64,000 nucleotides of DNA, taken from NCBI GenBank assembly GCA_936450465.1, contig OW388291.1, positions 77,137,936-77,201,935 of the forward strand, in the 5' to 3' direction. Every line of letters begins with the position of its first letter. Position 1 is the first letter of the stretch. Shown piece after piece: positions 13,501 through 24,934 of the stretch. A program made the translations under genes and the position numbers. A model generated the notes under the pieces. It saw nothing but the letters and a program-made list of their open reading frames with translations. It made no database searches and was not told the origin of the DNA. The stretch is from Gibbula magus (lineage: Eukaryota; Mollusca; Gastropoda; Trochida; Trochidae).

Positions 13501-16071
13501 AACTCACGGTTTTGCGAAAATGCTTTTACGATAATGTTTTTGAACTAGAATTAATGTGATATTAGAAAGTTAGAAACGGTTTGCTGCATATAGATAAACC
13601 TGTATTCTGGTTTGAAGAGAACCACAGGGCTGGAGTTAGGTTTGCCGGTATCGTTCCTGCGTCCTGCGTCCACCTTGATCTGCAGATGGTAGCGGGAGTG
13701 GTTCGGGTCTCCTTTCCGTGATTGAAGCGGGTTGATTGGCGCCCAGTAGTCCCCCTCCAGTCTGCGGGACATGGTAGATCTCTCAAGTATATTGCTACTG
13801 CCGTGCGAGCTTCTTGCTAAACGTATTGTCAAATTTTGGTAACGCTCAGTAATGTTTTAACCGCGACAAAATTACTTAACATGTCAAACACCAAACATTA
13901 AATTTTTGGGAGAACTGCAACAACTTAATACATGAAGATTTGAATATTTTAAATTTTAAATTGCTAATTTATTCATTGACGGAATACTTGTACAGAGAAA
14001 ATAGAGTTTTCGAATGTTTATGAAAAAGCGGATATGAATTCAAATCACAGAATGTAATGCTTGCGTCAAAGGAACAGGGAATTTGCGTAGACGATTTAGT
14101 ATAACATATTATTATTCGCCCATGGAAAGTAATGCATTGTTAAAGTTATAAAGCTTTATTAAACTATCTTAATACCGCTGTGTGTATGATGTCCCAATAG
14201 TTAACAGTTATGAGGCCAAAATGTTGATACCCAGATCACAGTGATGCCGGACTGACCGACATCGAACTAGCTTCATGCCACTTAGGCTTTTTCGCTTGAT
14301 TATTTTGGACGAGTCGGAGTGATAAACAAAACACTAAACATTCATCAATTGATACAAATACAAATCAGAAACTTGTTGAATAAAAGTATCATATTCATAT
14401 GTAAAATTCACATTGGCCAAACGGAATCCAAGACATCAGATTGAAATGCATCAGGGTCAGGCATACACATTATGTAATATAAGTAGAACAGCCAAAATAA
14501 GTTGGCGTACAATATATTAACCATGCACGTAGTTTATGAAGACAGATATATATCATACATGATATCCTGCTCCTCTGCCCTAGTGTCCAATGCAAAGCTG
14601 AACATCCCTGACTCTAGCTCCCACTTCAGATGTTCGTTCATGCCCGCTAGACGTTCAGAGAAGCTGTTGGACACTGTCTGTGTGATATCTTCCTTGTGCA
14701 CTAGTGTCCGAACTTCTGTGAACCACTGTCCAAGGTGGTAGGGGGACGTGGACTGTAGGACCTTAGCTCTGGATAGCGATGTACTGGTCCCCACCCTGCT
14801 CTTGTCACACCCGGGTCCACATGGCCCTAGGCCTAGAGTCCATCCCAGCAGGGGTCGTACCTCGATCTGGGGTTTATATATGTCTCATAATGAGTTTATA
14901 TCAGTTTGTAAAATAAATCAATTGCAAATTGACACTGATATTTAGGAAAATAAATTCAAATATGGATTATAAATAAATGTATTGTTGAAAACAATGTGTT
15001 GTATAAATGTGACCAAAGTATGTATATTTTAACCATGTATATTGGATTTTGAACGGCAGTTTTTAACGCAATTAAGATTTTATCTTGTCTTGCACTGTTT
15101 GAAAAAAACTAATTCTGATTTAGATGTCGAATTTGAAATCTTGTAATGTTTAAAACAGTTCTATATGGTATCAGCCTAAACATGTTTAACATGACAACGA
15201 TCTTATAGAAAGAGCTGTGGTAATGCTAAAGACAGATACAATTTTATCAGTTGCAATAAACTCAAAATGCACTTTGAAAGTACAGCAACAACAAGTGAAC
15301 GGAAAATCAGTTAGCATCTCAGAGAAGGAAATGGATACATTGTTCAAAAACTAATGTCATCCAAACTACGCAACTTGTGATGATGATGGACACTACGCCG
15401 AGAGCAACGACGACGACGATGATGATAACGTCGATGACGTGATGACGATCGATAACATCGATGATGATAATGACGAAAATGATCATCTGATACCGTCGTC
15501 GTGGCGAGGATGATGATGTGATACCGTCGACGACAATAATGATGACAATGCTAATGGCAAGGATGATGATGTGATACCGTCGACGACAATAACGATGACA
15601 ATGCTAATGGCGAGGATGATGATGTGATACCGTCGACGACAATAATGATGACAATGCTAATGGCGAGGATGATGATGTGATACCGTCGACGACAATAATG
15701 ATGACAATGCTAATGGCGAGGATGATGATGTGATACCGTCGACGACAATAATGATGACAATGCTAATGGCGAGGATGATGATGTGATACCGTCGACGACA
15801 ATAATAATGACGACGACAATAATGATGACAATGCTAATGGCGAGGATGATGATGTGATACCGTCGACGACGATAATGATGGCGATGCTAATGGCGAGGAT
15901 GATGATGTGATACCGACGACAATAATGATGATGAGGAGGATGATGATGGTTATCTAAGACTTTTACCTGTGTATCGTTAATGAAACTAAAGCTGATTGAT
16001 CCTCCTCGAAAGTGACCATCCTGACCTTGAACCACCGGAAGTATCAAGAGGAGGAACGCCATGTAAAACAT
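1435..16071 (-). CDS. Type I membrane protein: signal peptide, uncharacterised ectodomain, two EGF-like exons, mucin stalk, TM (15 exons)
   Basis: Hand-spliced exons, 5' to 3' on the minus strand: 16071-15967, 14866-14559, 13761-13600, 13311-13179, 12646-12431, 11611-11472, 10426-10233, 9496-9477, 9326-9244, 8771-8610, 8314-8274, 7546-7439, 5543-5418, 3704-2853, 1590-1435. Each is bounded by AG and GT, and phases join without a break from exon 1 to exon 14, about 880 residues. The ATG lies two bases after a good acceptor, so a 5' UTR exon should exist upstream. The protein probably works at the cell surface as a receptor or adhesion molecule; that is inferred from architecture only. I recognise the ectodomain as a family common in mollusc genomes (DxDGD, SAVPLQFLV and WNTTKSDVGTY-like blocks) but know no function for it. 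Weak points are the exon 7 donor, which is non-consensus but phase-compatible, and the link from exon 14 (phase 1) to exon 15 (phase 0), which implies another donor or an unseen small exon. Confidence 0.75.
2853..3704 (-). CDS. Exon 14: Thr/Pro/Ser-rich mucin-like stalk
   Basis: An 852-nt exon of about 284 codons, phase 1 in and phase 1 out. It is dominated by Thr with Pro and Ser (for example PTTTPTTTEST), the composition of an O-glycosylated stalk. The DNA is a degenerate ACN-triplet repeat, so length polymorphism is likely. The last 70 residues are less repetitive. The same DNA leaves the opposite strand open as a Val-rich frame, which is an artefact of the repeat. Confidence 0.8.
3845..5193. 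mobile_element. Non-autonomous DNA element with ~30-bp inverted ends, in the intron between exons 13 and 14
   Basis: The left end AACTGACAGGCAAAAGAAAG occurs twice (3846 and about 3997). The right end near 5165-5193 is its imperfect inverse. The internal segment with TTCATCGACATATAAGACAT near 3885 recurs near 32805, in a related element at 32577-33180. No transposase frame was seen. Confidence 0.5.
5418..5543 (-). CDS. Exon 13: EGF-like domain 2
   Basis: A symmetrical phase 1-1 exon of 126 nt encoding YCDSMPCKNGAKC and FICTCLPPWSGTVC, six Cys in EGF order. It joins exon 12 in phase, giving two EGF modules in tandem next to the mucin stalk. Confidence 0.9.
   Translation of the reverse strand, partial: KSTTVTLCRVRMGPSASRSPRQPLYSSSARVSLPGLGPSVI
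6108..6631. mobile_element. Repeat element with inverted ATGTCCCCCG ends and two internal monomers
   Basis: It starts near ATGTCCCCCG (6138) and ends near CGGGGGACAT (6608-6617). Inside are two copies of a ~170-bp unit containing AAAGGCACCAC, then a short run of AATGACGG-type repeats, then a hairpin of GTCTCCCGAAA with its inverse. A second copy with about five units lies at 61059-62090. It sits in the intron between exons 12 and 13. Confidence 0.65.
6700..6932 (-). mobile_element. tRNA-derived SINE
   Basis: On the minus strand the head resembles a tRNA A box (GGTGTAGTGGCTAGCATG). A core with CCTTGGGCAAGGCACTTCAT and CACCCAGCTGTACAAATGGG follows. That core is widespread in animal SINEs. The 3' tail is not clear. 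Confidence 0.6.
7439..7546 (-). CDS. Exon 12: EGF-like domain 1
   Basis: A symmetrical phase 1-1 exon of 108 nt encoding one EGF-like module with six Cys spaced as in the family (PCMAEPCGHSGQC, then YTCMCRHGYTGNNC). The donor is ACAG|GTATGA. Confidence 0.9.
7930..8145. repeat. Dispersed repeat, copy 1
   Basis: TTGACGCGCGTCA, ACTATACTGAGTC-like and CAACAGTCAG motifs occur in the same order here and at 33225-33390. Family unknown, no coding capacity. It is intronic in the membrane protein gene. Confidence 0.4.
8274..10426 (-). CDS. Exons 7-11: membrane-distal beta-rich module with a 20-nt micro-exon
   Basis: Exon 7 (10426-10233) carries QGRVKGQVLSWNTTKSDVG and an open frame to at least 10223. 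Micro-exon 8 (9496-9477) is 20 nt with CCAG before it and GTAAGT after, giving roughly DVQLVDT or NVQLVDT. Exon 9 (9326-9244) carries MNGSFTCLLNSTCEVPVVF. Exon 10 (8771-8610) carries TDFRVLGSQAGPQYICLKV. Exon 11 (8314-8274) is 41 nt. Cys pairs in exons 9-11 suggest an Ig- or PKD-like fold (inference). The exon 7 donor used here, A|GTTCAT, is weak; an alternative at 10223 (TG|GTACTC) would create a stop in the micro-exon. Confidence 0.65.
11472..13761 (-). CDS. Exons 3-6: central ectodomain
   Basis: Exon 3 (13761-13600) carries RRNDTGKPNSSPVV. Exon 4 (13311-13179) carries PTMDADGDVVFCSDARF, a motif resembling a calcium-binding loop. Exon 5 (12646-12431) has a Cys-rich start, then GFTDDGTVAVLIKVMDY and SAVPLQ. 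Exon 6 (11611-11472) continues FLVRTI, then FVAPTPDNNHHFELYAGS. All junction phases agree (2, 0, 0, 2). Together these read as one or more beta-sandwich domains; that fold is inferred. Confidence 0.75.
14559..14866 (-). CDS. Exon 2: N-terminal ectodomain module
   Basis: 308 nt, phase 0 in and phase 2 out. It contains a GWTLGLGPCGPGC block with two Cys, then a soluble, charged stretch. The acceptor is CCCCAG|ATC. The donor AT|GTATGA is the only GT that keeps phase with exon 3. No named domain is recognised. Confidence 0.75.
15390..15935. repeat. 53-bp minisatellite in intron 1 of the membrane protein gene
   Basis: After a GATGATGA-rich lead, about seven copies of a 53-bp unit follow; successive GTGATACCG motifs at 15571, 15624 and 15677 are 53 bases apart. 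It begins about 30 bases inside the intron, next to the exon 1 donor. Units are nearly identical, so recent expansion is likely. Confidence 0.8.
15967..16071 (-). CDS. Exon 1: signal peptide and start of ectodomain
   Basis: 35 codons, phase 0 at the donor (CAG|GTAAAA). Residues 1-16 form a hydrophobic signal sequence (MFYMAFLLLILPVVQG), followed by FRGGSISFSF, the usual opening of this ectodomain family. A ttttCCAG acceptor lies directly before the ATG. Confidence 0.8.
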
Positions 16072-16079
16072 CTCTGGAA

Positions 16080-19000
16080 AATGTTTATAGTGATATAAGT
16101 TTCTTGTAACGTGCTACTTCTTAACTATTTAGGATGACTGTGACATTTCTTCGAGAAACAGGAATTGTCTCTTTTGTCAACTGAATAAGCATAAGAGCGA
16201 ATTCAGATACACAAAGAGGAAACGAAATGAAGCTGTTGCAAGTGACATTATGGTAATTCAAATTGCTGTAAACCATTACAATAGAACACTTGCAGTATTC
16301 TGTGAAACATTGACTTTATTTTTGTTGATTCCTCATACAGTAACATCTAATAAATGAAAACTGTGCTTTTAAGACTTGACATGAACTAGAGCCTCTTAAA
16401 AAGTACGAACCTACACTGTCGGCCAAAAGAAACGCCTACTTGATTTTCCTTAAAATGGAAGCTGAAATAATTTCTGATGAAGCCAAATTAAGAATTATGA
16501 AACATTAGTTTCATTAACCCCAACCTTACGATTTTCAAGTTCTGTTATGAAGACTAAATTGAAAGTTATGGTTCCATGGAACTGAACATCCCATAAAGTT
16601 GATAATTGATGCAACTTGATGATTGTTGCACAGACCCAGTTTGTATAAGCTATACATTGTGATTGAGTTCTGCTCCGGATGCTCAAATTTAGTAGCGTTT
16701 TGTTGGAAACGATAAAACACATCTTCATAGTTCATTGTTTTTCGACAAATATAGTTTTCTTGGGTTAAGCCTTACGTTTTTTAATTGTCTCCTCCACAAC
16801 TTATATTTACGGACAATATTAAAGCCAAATGAAATATTATAAAATACAATAGATACCACTTTAACTATATTGCAATCTTCTCAATTTAAGTTGTACCAAA
16901 TGTTATCAAATTATCAGTTTGATATCCCTCTTAAAGTCAGATCAATATACAGTTTAACCTTCAGTCATGAAGTCGCGAATAAAATACAGTATGTATATAC
17001 GCATTGTCGTCTGCAGCTGCATACCGAAAGTTTGTTCACCTACAAGTATATAGTGAGTGTAAATTGATGTTCTTCTTAACGTCAAACATACATCACATGC
17101 AATGGCAATGAATCGTCCTGTATCAATGAGTAAAATAATTCTAAAACGTATCCTCTGATCGTCACTTCCGTGATGTAAGCTTATTAAATTTGCCATAATG
17201 AAATAGACATAAGGGGTGAAATTTGGAAAATTTAAATTTAATTCATCTTCGAACACACCTTTTCATATTTCATATTTGCTAAATAAGAACAATTTCATTA
17301 TGATTAATTGTATGAGTATACGAAGAAATATATGAAATGTGTTTGACCCAGTTGATCACTTACTGGATATCTCACAGAGGAAAATCAAAACTGTACTTTT
17401 GAAAACACTGACCTCTGGTCACTTCAAAGAGCTGCCATCATTGTATCTATTTGATTTTACTATGAGCTATCAAATCAGGTTATGTTATGGAACACTCAAC
17501 TGTCTTCTTATAATGCCAAAATGCAAAGTAATCGGTCTAGTTGAAACGATGTTTCAAAGACTTACCAAATTACATGATATTTGCACTGAAATACACAAGT
17601 AAGTGAACATATTTTCGGTATGCAGCTGTACGTTAATCAAGCAAGTATTAAACAAATGACTATATAGTCAAAATCGTGTAGTTACCTTTTTCCATCTTCC
17701 TTTTGTTGAACTCACATTGAAGTTATGTATATTCCAACCCTGTATCAGCTCAAACTATACTGAATATCATATTTATGAATTTACATCTGTATATGGACAG
17801 TACAATATTTACGTATCTTCTTTTTCCTCGAATTCACCTTATATAATTTCTGAGGTAGCTCAAATGGTTCTAACCATAAGGAGCTATACCTGAATATGAG
17901 TTAATATCAATACATAGTAACTTCAACGATATCAATGTATGGTTCGCTGACACAAAGGTGTCTTTGAGAACCATCACATTGGCTTACAGGATCAGATCCT
18001 ACACATTCTTTGTGGAGAAGTCGACAATTCGTGCAAAGCTTATCTGTAATCTATGCAAGAGGACCTTTAGCACCGATTTAACTATAATCGAATTAGCTAT
18101 ATTACACCTATCTCTCAGGTAGAAGGAACGCTGTGTACTCCAGGTATATGGCGTTATCATAAGTGGCCAGTATGTGTCCAGTACTGGCTACGACTGACCA
18201 CTAGAGTATTATTAATCGGAGTCGCTTGACCAAACAGATTTAGTGCCATAAGACGTTCTCCTCCAGGTTAAAGGGATAGTGCGATTAGGTTATTTGTTGA
18301 TGAAATCGAATGAGAGGGATATCCCCGCCATCCAGTTATTTTAACAATGCTCATCAGAAATACATGGCCTATAAATAATAATCCCAAAAAAGTAAAAGGT
18401 TTTGTACTGTTGCAGATATGGCTACTTTTGTTAGTATACTACCGGGAAGATTTTGGATTCAACATTTAAATTAAATTTTAAACATAAATTTATTAACATC
18501 GCGACAATTCATAGACGAATCAATATGGCAACATCCAGTCAGACTCCATTTAGCTCCACCGAGGCATGTAATTATCCAACTTCCAAACGCAAGGCATAAC
18601 TCTTGCCAGTCTGCATTACTGGCCTAAATCAGCCAGTAATGGAGACTGGCAAGAACTATGCCTTGCATTGGGAAGTTGGTAATTATCCAGATGGTCCTGT
18701 GAATGGATGAGATAACTTTAATCACGTTTCATGGATCACACGTTCCCAATCTGCAATATATTTTGGTGCTAACTATCCCTCTTTGTCCTTGAAGACTTGC
18801 CAAACATTTTAAATGGGGTTCAGATCTCTTGAAGCGTCAGGAAAATTATATTGTATATGTGATTTCAAGGAAGCCGTGATTTGGTGCGAACGTCTGTGCG
18901 AATCAGTCTTGTTGTATAGCAAACATATTTCCACTTTGCCCAGAATTGAAACAGCGCTAACAGACGCTCTAGTCAAAGCTCACATCATTTTATTTCATTA

Positions 19001-20940
19001 GATAGTGGCATGCTACAGCGTGGTCACGTGACCCTACAAAACGACAGGGAAGATCATACTAGTGTCCGATTTTCATAGTATTAACAGACCATGTTCGAAA
19101 ACACAGAGCCGCAACTGATTTTGAAATTTGTCTAAATGTTTTTGCTTGGAGCTATAGAAAATCACAAACAATGGAACAAATTGTACAGTTGGAATTTATA
19201 ATTTGTTGAAAACACAAAAAGGTTTGTAAACCGTTTCAGTCGTATATCTCAAACAAAGATAATTAAAAGTAATTTCAAACTACATATAACAACATTTCTA
19301 TTGAGATATAAGTCATTTACGTGTTTATGTTCAAATATATAATTATCCACTTTCTCTCTACATCAGATGTGTTATTCACGTTATGATGACAAGGTGTTAA
19401 TTTATTTATTGATTTGTCAATGTTTATTATCCGGAAGCTGATATTTTCAGAATAACTTCTTTGTTACATGGAGACTAAAGTTTGTTCATTTACTACCAAT
19501 GCGTGTTTTAAGATAAAGTTTTCATATAAAATTTGATTAGATTTCTAGTGGGTACAATTAGGATTTCTTTCAAGATGCCCTCGCGATTTCCCTCCATTTT
19601 CGGGTTTACATTTTTTAGGATGTTTTAGGTTAAATCATATCCTCCAATCCGTACTCTGAGTAGGTAAAGAAATGTTGTGACTCCTATCAAGAACGCACTT
19701 GTAGTTTTCATTCAAGGATCTGCGATGTATTTCTTACTATTGTTTTAATTAAAATGCTAAATTCTTGAAATAAACTAGATCGCAGGATGAATGGCTAATT
19801 GATCTAAAGAATATTGAGCTTCTTTTCCATTTAGAAATAGTTTATAGAAACTGTTATTGAAGTTACAGTATTTTCAAATGCACATGTACATTTCATATCA
19901 ATACGAAAGATTTTGCAACCAATCGGGCTTATCTAGTGTGAGCTTATTTCCATTTCACTGGAAACAAATATTGGGGAATTGAATTGGAAAAAACTTCACG
20001 GTGTCCATTTGTAATACAAATTTCCTTTGCCAGTGAATCTGTGATGTGATATATAAATAAAATAAATGTAAATATCAATTACAATATCGATAAGTAAAAC
20101 GGAGTGCTTACTAATAGGATGAAATACGATATGAAATATATACCACTTTATATCAATAGATGGGTTGGAGTGTGTTAGGATGTCCTATAATAAACTTCAC
20201 ATGATCCTGCACAGCGCATACATATCATTCAACATAATGAAGTTTATTTACCGAAATATATAACTTAAGCAAAGCTGCATTTCATGCAATATATCGTAGA
20301 TATCTTCTACCACGGGCTTATTGCATGTTTTACCTTTCGACCTTTGATGGGCATTCTAGAAGTTGAGGCGATGAAGAATGAAAAAACAATTTTATGGATA
20401 CACAACGTCTATATTCTGTGTAGGCGACGATTCGACATAGATACTAATGTCGCTGACAAGCAGTTCGATGTTATTTCCCTCTTGATAACAAATGCTGGCG
20501 TTTTTCTGTAAAGCTCATACAACATATATCTGATACTTAATGTATTTGTAGCCATTGTCTGTCTGTTTTTCTCTCTCGTCATAAAACAGACACGTTCTAG
20601 CTACATGTAGAAAGATCAACGGAGTAGAGAGGAGTACCTTTACCCTTCAGGAGGATATCACTGCTAACACATTTGTGTAGATGATCTGAGATAAAATTGA
20701 CTGAACATACACCAATGAACTATTAGTTGAGAAACCAGTACTGGGAACAGTGTCTCGCTTATTCAGCAACAAATTCAATATTTTAGGAACTAAACTGAAA
20801 CGAATTAGTCGTAAACTTGGATACAATTAATCAGTCAATTTATATATGAACTGTTGTCCATATTTCATAAAACAAAATTGGCTAACGTATTTATTAATAT
20901 AAGTGCCCTATAAAATAAAATCACAACATATCTTTATTGC
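16080..20940. other. Intergenic DNA between the membrane protein gene and DUF4430 copy A
   Basis: No exon-like stretch with splice sites or family motifs was found on either strand. A palindromic element lies at 18569-18687. The rest is AT-rich, and the upstream exon for the membrane protein's 5' UTR should lie somewhere in it. Confidence 0.4.
18569..18687. mobile_element. Short near-palindromic MITE with 8-bp target duplication
   Basis: CAACTTCC to GGGAAGTTGG (18577-18679) folds as one hairpin with arms of about 46 bp and a loop of about 10. TAATTATC directly flanks both sides. An 8-bp duplication fits a hAT-type non-autonomous element (inference). Confidence 0.75.
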
Positions 20941-20943
20941 AAA

Positions 20944-23900
20944 TCAAATCAAGCTGGTGGATAATGTTGTAAACTTGAAACTGACGGTTTCCTTGTCTTG
21001 TGGAATGTAGGAGCTCACGCCTGAAAAAAGAAGTGGTAATACAAATATGTCTATAGGATTATTAATTCTTTTAAATATATGATATTTGCCACATCCCTTG
21101 TGAAAGTCTATCAAACTCACTGTCTTTCCTTTTTTCCATATTTTCTGTGTGCGTTCAAAGCAAAATGAAATATCAGATTATCCTAAATGGTATGAAAAAT
21201 GACATACATTGAATTTTTATGTTCTTTTAACAAATGGATTGTTTGTGCTCTTCTTGTGATGATTCATTGGAAGCAAACACACGGAGATATAACCATATAA
21301 TCATGTACATATCCACACAATTATATGCCTTGCAATACCATGACACAAAGCTATGTGATCTTCTAAAGTTCCAGTAACTGTTAACACAATACAACTCCTA
21401 TAGTAGTATTCAGAAATGATAATTTGTATTGAAAATGATTTGAAATTATAAATGTTTGTTTTCTGATACCAGATATATCATACAACATCCGCAAATTATA
21501 AACATGTGTTCCTATCAAGCCGTGTGGATACCGCAACATCATATATATATATATATCATAGGAAACGTTAGTGATATTCCCTATGTACGTACCACACGTA
21601 GTGAACTTTCCTTCCCCGTCAAATATTGCCCAGTAGTGATTCTTGTCAGCCTGTAGTTTGTTCATACTGCTGATGTAGTACCCCAACCCGGCGTAGAAGT
21701 CAGCTGAAAATCTATCACGAATGGATTGAATGTGAGCATTATCGAAAATAAAATTGTACATGTAGTTTGCAAGATTAAATATGCCATTATGTATAGAAGG
21801 AATATTCATTATGCTGACCTCAACTAATTAACGGCATATCTCAAACTATGTTTATCTACGGCCTGTAGTCTTAATCCTTGTGTTAAAACGTGTTGAATTT
21901 GCCACAGTCACATAGTATTTTCCTTGTAAATTAGTGTTTCCTTTTTGTGTTGTATATCACATATACACTCAACCGCAAAGGGAACGTCACCATTCAAAAT
22001 ACAAAAAAAAATACAATCCAAAAGTGATAAACACGACTGACACAAGATTCATCATGCGTTCGGAAGCCAACTCAAATTGAAATTTCGAAACAGTATATGT
22101 TCATATTTCTGAGAAACACACGTTTTTAGAAATCGTCGTTTCGAATCTCCTTAACTAGACGAGATTGGAGAGTCAAGAGGGGATATTTTCGCTTGTTTTA
22201 TAAAGTCCTACAGTAAAAACAGATCAATACATTTAAGTTTAAGGAGGCTATTTATGTCGACAAATTAACTAAATTTCTACAGTTCATGATTTTTTTGGTT
22301 AAATGTCATCATTTTGTAAGCACCCCAAATCTACTTGAACAGACATAAAAATATCATACTCTGATTCATGAAATTGCCGTTACCTCTTACAGATTATGAC
22401 GCCATAAAAATCAATCAAAATTATTTTTTCAGGAGGCAGTATTTTTTGTTTACACTGTAAAAAATTGGTGACGTTTCTTTTGAGGTTGAGTGTATACAAT
22501 ATTGTGTCAACCTCTTTTCACTATTGCTTGACAACAACACAAAGAACTGCATCATAACATCACGAATCAAAAACAAATACGTTATCTGATTACAATGTTT
22601 CAAATACAACAGCCTCATGTGTCTCTTTCTTATTTCACAATCACTTCATGATAAATGGATTTCAACTTCCTCGTTGATATTCGAATATAACCATAGGACT
22701 AAAGAGACAGTAAGTGGGACATTTTGTTTCCACTAACCGGATTGGGAACACGGCGTATTTGAAGTTTACTGTTTATGCCGATATGGCTTAATCTTGTAAT
22801 ACGATGATTGACTCGTTAAACTTAGCTGTTATTAAGGGAAGACATTTCTAAACGATACCCGTATACCTTTGCAGTAGAGGAGGAGGAGGTAGTAACACGA
22901 TACCACCATGTATATTAAAGGGACACTCCGCATGTTATTGTAGTAACACAGGTCAAAAGTTACCAAGGGTGTTATTTTATCGAGAAGTAATGACTGTTGT
23001 CGAAACATACCCTTTTAGTGCCAATCTGTTCAGTTTAGTTACATTATTAAGATGTTTACTCTTGATTATGATCGAAAACCGGACAATGTTACGCGACTGT
23101 CGAACGTCAATTGTTCAAACGTAATTTTGAAAATTTATATGTAGCAGCTAAAGAGACAGATAATGGTTGGTACTGTTCAATGGAACATATAACTGGCATA
23201 CATGTAAATGAATTCAGCTTCTCATCGTGTATTTAGCCGCTGCTCCAGTTTCATTGAAAACAAGTTGTTGTCAAATATTTAGTGTTAGGGGATACTTATG
23301 CACCAAACCCGTTTTCATTACGTTCATGAATTTATTTCAGAACGGGCTCGAACTGTCCGAGAACGGAATCGACGTAGTGGCAACTGTTTGCGAACTTTAT
23401 GAACTGGCTCGGACGTACTAAAAACGGAAGGGTGCTCCAGAACGTTGAACATGTCCAAAATTGGACGGAGTACAAACGTACTAAAAACGGGATTACCGTA
23501 CTTCGGTCTTACTAATATAAGGACGAGTGAGGGCGTTGCGCAGTCGGAACATGAATTGTTATAGCCTACGTTCGTGCATAGTTTCCACCCCGTCCACACA
23601 CAGATGTAACTCGACCACAGTACGCCCCTTTCAGTTGCTATTTCATGTAAATTTGTTCCAAATAAAATTAATAGTTCTTAAGAAGTTGCTTCTACGTTCC
23701 TTCACAGTTCTAAATACGTTATATTCGTTCTTAGTACGTTTGAGAAATTCCCACACGGTTTGTACCCCTTTGGCAGTACGATTTGAAGAGAGCCATCTAA
23801 ATGTGGTACCAACTGTCAGAGGACGGGGTAAAGACTAGATATACTTTCTGAGAACTGTCTATAAACGTACTTGGATCGTAGTATGGAAAGTTATACACAA

Positions 23901-24729
23901 AAGTTACCCGTTTAGGTCGTTTTATAATAATATTTGGACTGAGTAGAACGTGGTAAAACTAACTTGGTGTAACCCAGGCATCAGGACATTTGATATGTTT
24001 GTATGTATCAAATCTAAATAAAATTTCATGAAAAAAACGGAGTGTCCCTTTAAACAATGCCGCACACAACGCTTATGGATTTCATTAGTTGATATATGCT
24101 TACATTAGGTAATAAATATTTCATCTATTCACCTGAATTCTTCTTTCATGTTGGCCGCGTCCTGGAGGAAGTAAATAAGTTGTCGTTGTCTCTGACGTAG
24201 GTTGATACTGACGTTGAAAAATGGCGCCACAAGTCCATTTTCTACTCGCAGTATGACCTGGACCCGTGGACCACAGTCCCCACAGGGCTGTGTGTCGTTC
24301 ACGCTGTAGATCAATCCAATACAAAGCTTCCATCATCTTTCGGTTTTCTTTGTATAAAAAGTAATGTGCAATACTTATCTAAATATGCATTATTTACTGT
24401 TGCATCAAATTATCAACACTTGTTTCGATGACGTTTTGAACTTCATCCCAACGAATTTACATCACCAAAGTTCCAGAAACTGAACAACCATTCTTTCTTA
24501 CTTCGGATTTATTTAGAAACTGAACACACGATAAACATTGTGTAAAGTATTCAGAAAACAAAATAATATCCTCTTATCATAGGTCATCTAAGGAACAAAC
24601 AAATATGCATAGTATTATTTACCAAGGTCCTTTTATCGGTCTCTCTGGCTCAGTCGTTGTATAAAACACACATTGTAAACAAAGCAAGACACACACATAT
24701 AGTGCTCTGTGAATGTTCATGAACGCCAT
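20944..24729 (-). CDS. Small secreted DUF4430-domain protein, copy A (transcobalamin/intrinsic-factor beta-domain-like)
   Basis: Exons: 24729-24623, 24303-24133, 21711-21593, 21020-20944, summing to 474 nt (157 residues plus TGA). Phases are 2, 2, 1. Exon 1 encodes a signal peptide (core LYVCVLLCLQCVF). Exon 2 carries NDTQPCGDCGPRVQV and a long beta/helix stretch ending DAANMKEEF. Exon 3 carries FYAGLGYYISSMNK and YWAIFDGEGKFTTC. Exon 4 carries GVSSYIPQDKETVSFKF. This order (GYYI, ADK..YW, GVSSYIP) is that of DUF4430, the C-terminal domain of vertebrate cobalamin carriers; the N-terminal alpha-barrel of those proteins is absent. It is therefore a secreted beta-domain-only protein, and ligand binding is unproven. 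AATAAA follows the stop within about 12 bases. Start choice: the upstream of two ATGs, in frame with the signal peptide. Confidence 0.85.
21962..22500. mobile_element. Non-autonomous Tc1/mariner-like element in intron 3 side of DUF4430 copy A
   Basis: Left end TACACTCAACCGCAAAGGGA and right end TTTGAGGTTGAGTGTA are inverted repeats of about 30 bp with flanking TA. The interior has no open transposase frame. It lies in the intron between exons 2 and 3 of copy A. Sequence near 32240-32380 resembles its interior. Confidence 0.65.
22914..24055. mobile_element. TIR element with TTAAAGGGACACTCCG ends
   Basis: TAAAGGGACACTCCG near 22916 and CGGAGTGTCCCTTTA near 24038 are exact inverses, enclosing about 1.1 kb without a credible protein. 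It sits in the intron just downstream of exon 2 of DUF4430 copy A and has no counterpart in copy B. Confidence 0.7.
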
Positions 24730-24780
24730 ACTCTGACAACAGACTTTCACTTTATTAGTCAATTTTCAAATTCTAATCCC

Positions 24781-24787
24781 ATATATA
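24781..24787 (-). promoter_or_regulatory. TATA-like element of DUF4430 copy A
   Basis: On the minus strand TATATAT is followed by GGG, about 52-58 bases before the ATG. It aligns with TATAAATAGG at the equivalent place in copy B. Confidence 0.5.
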
Positions 24788-24934
24788 ATTATCTATATCA
24801 TCAGGTGTGTCCGTTCACAGCCGCGAATCAGTTTTTAAAAAGAGCGAATGCGAAGCAGACATTTGATAATAACAATGTGTCTGGGCGCGAAGTGATAACC
24901 GAGTTACATCTCTTGGACAGCGGATATTCATAAA

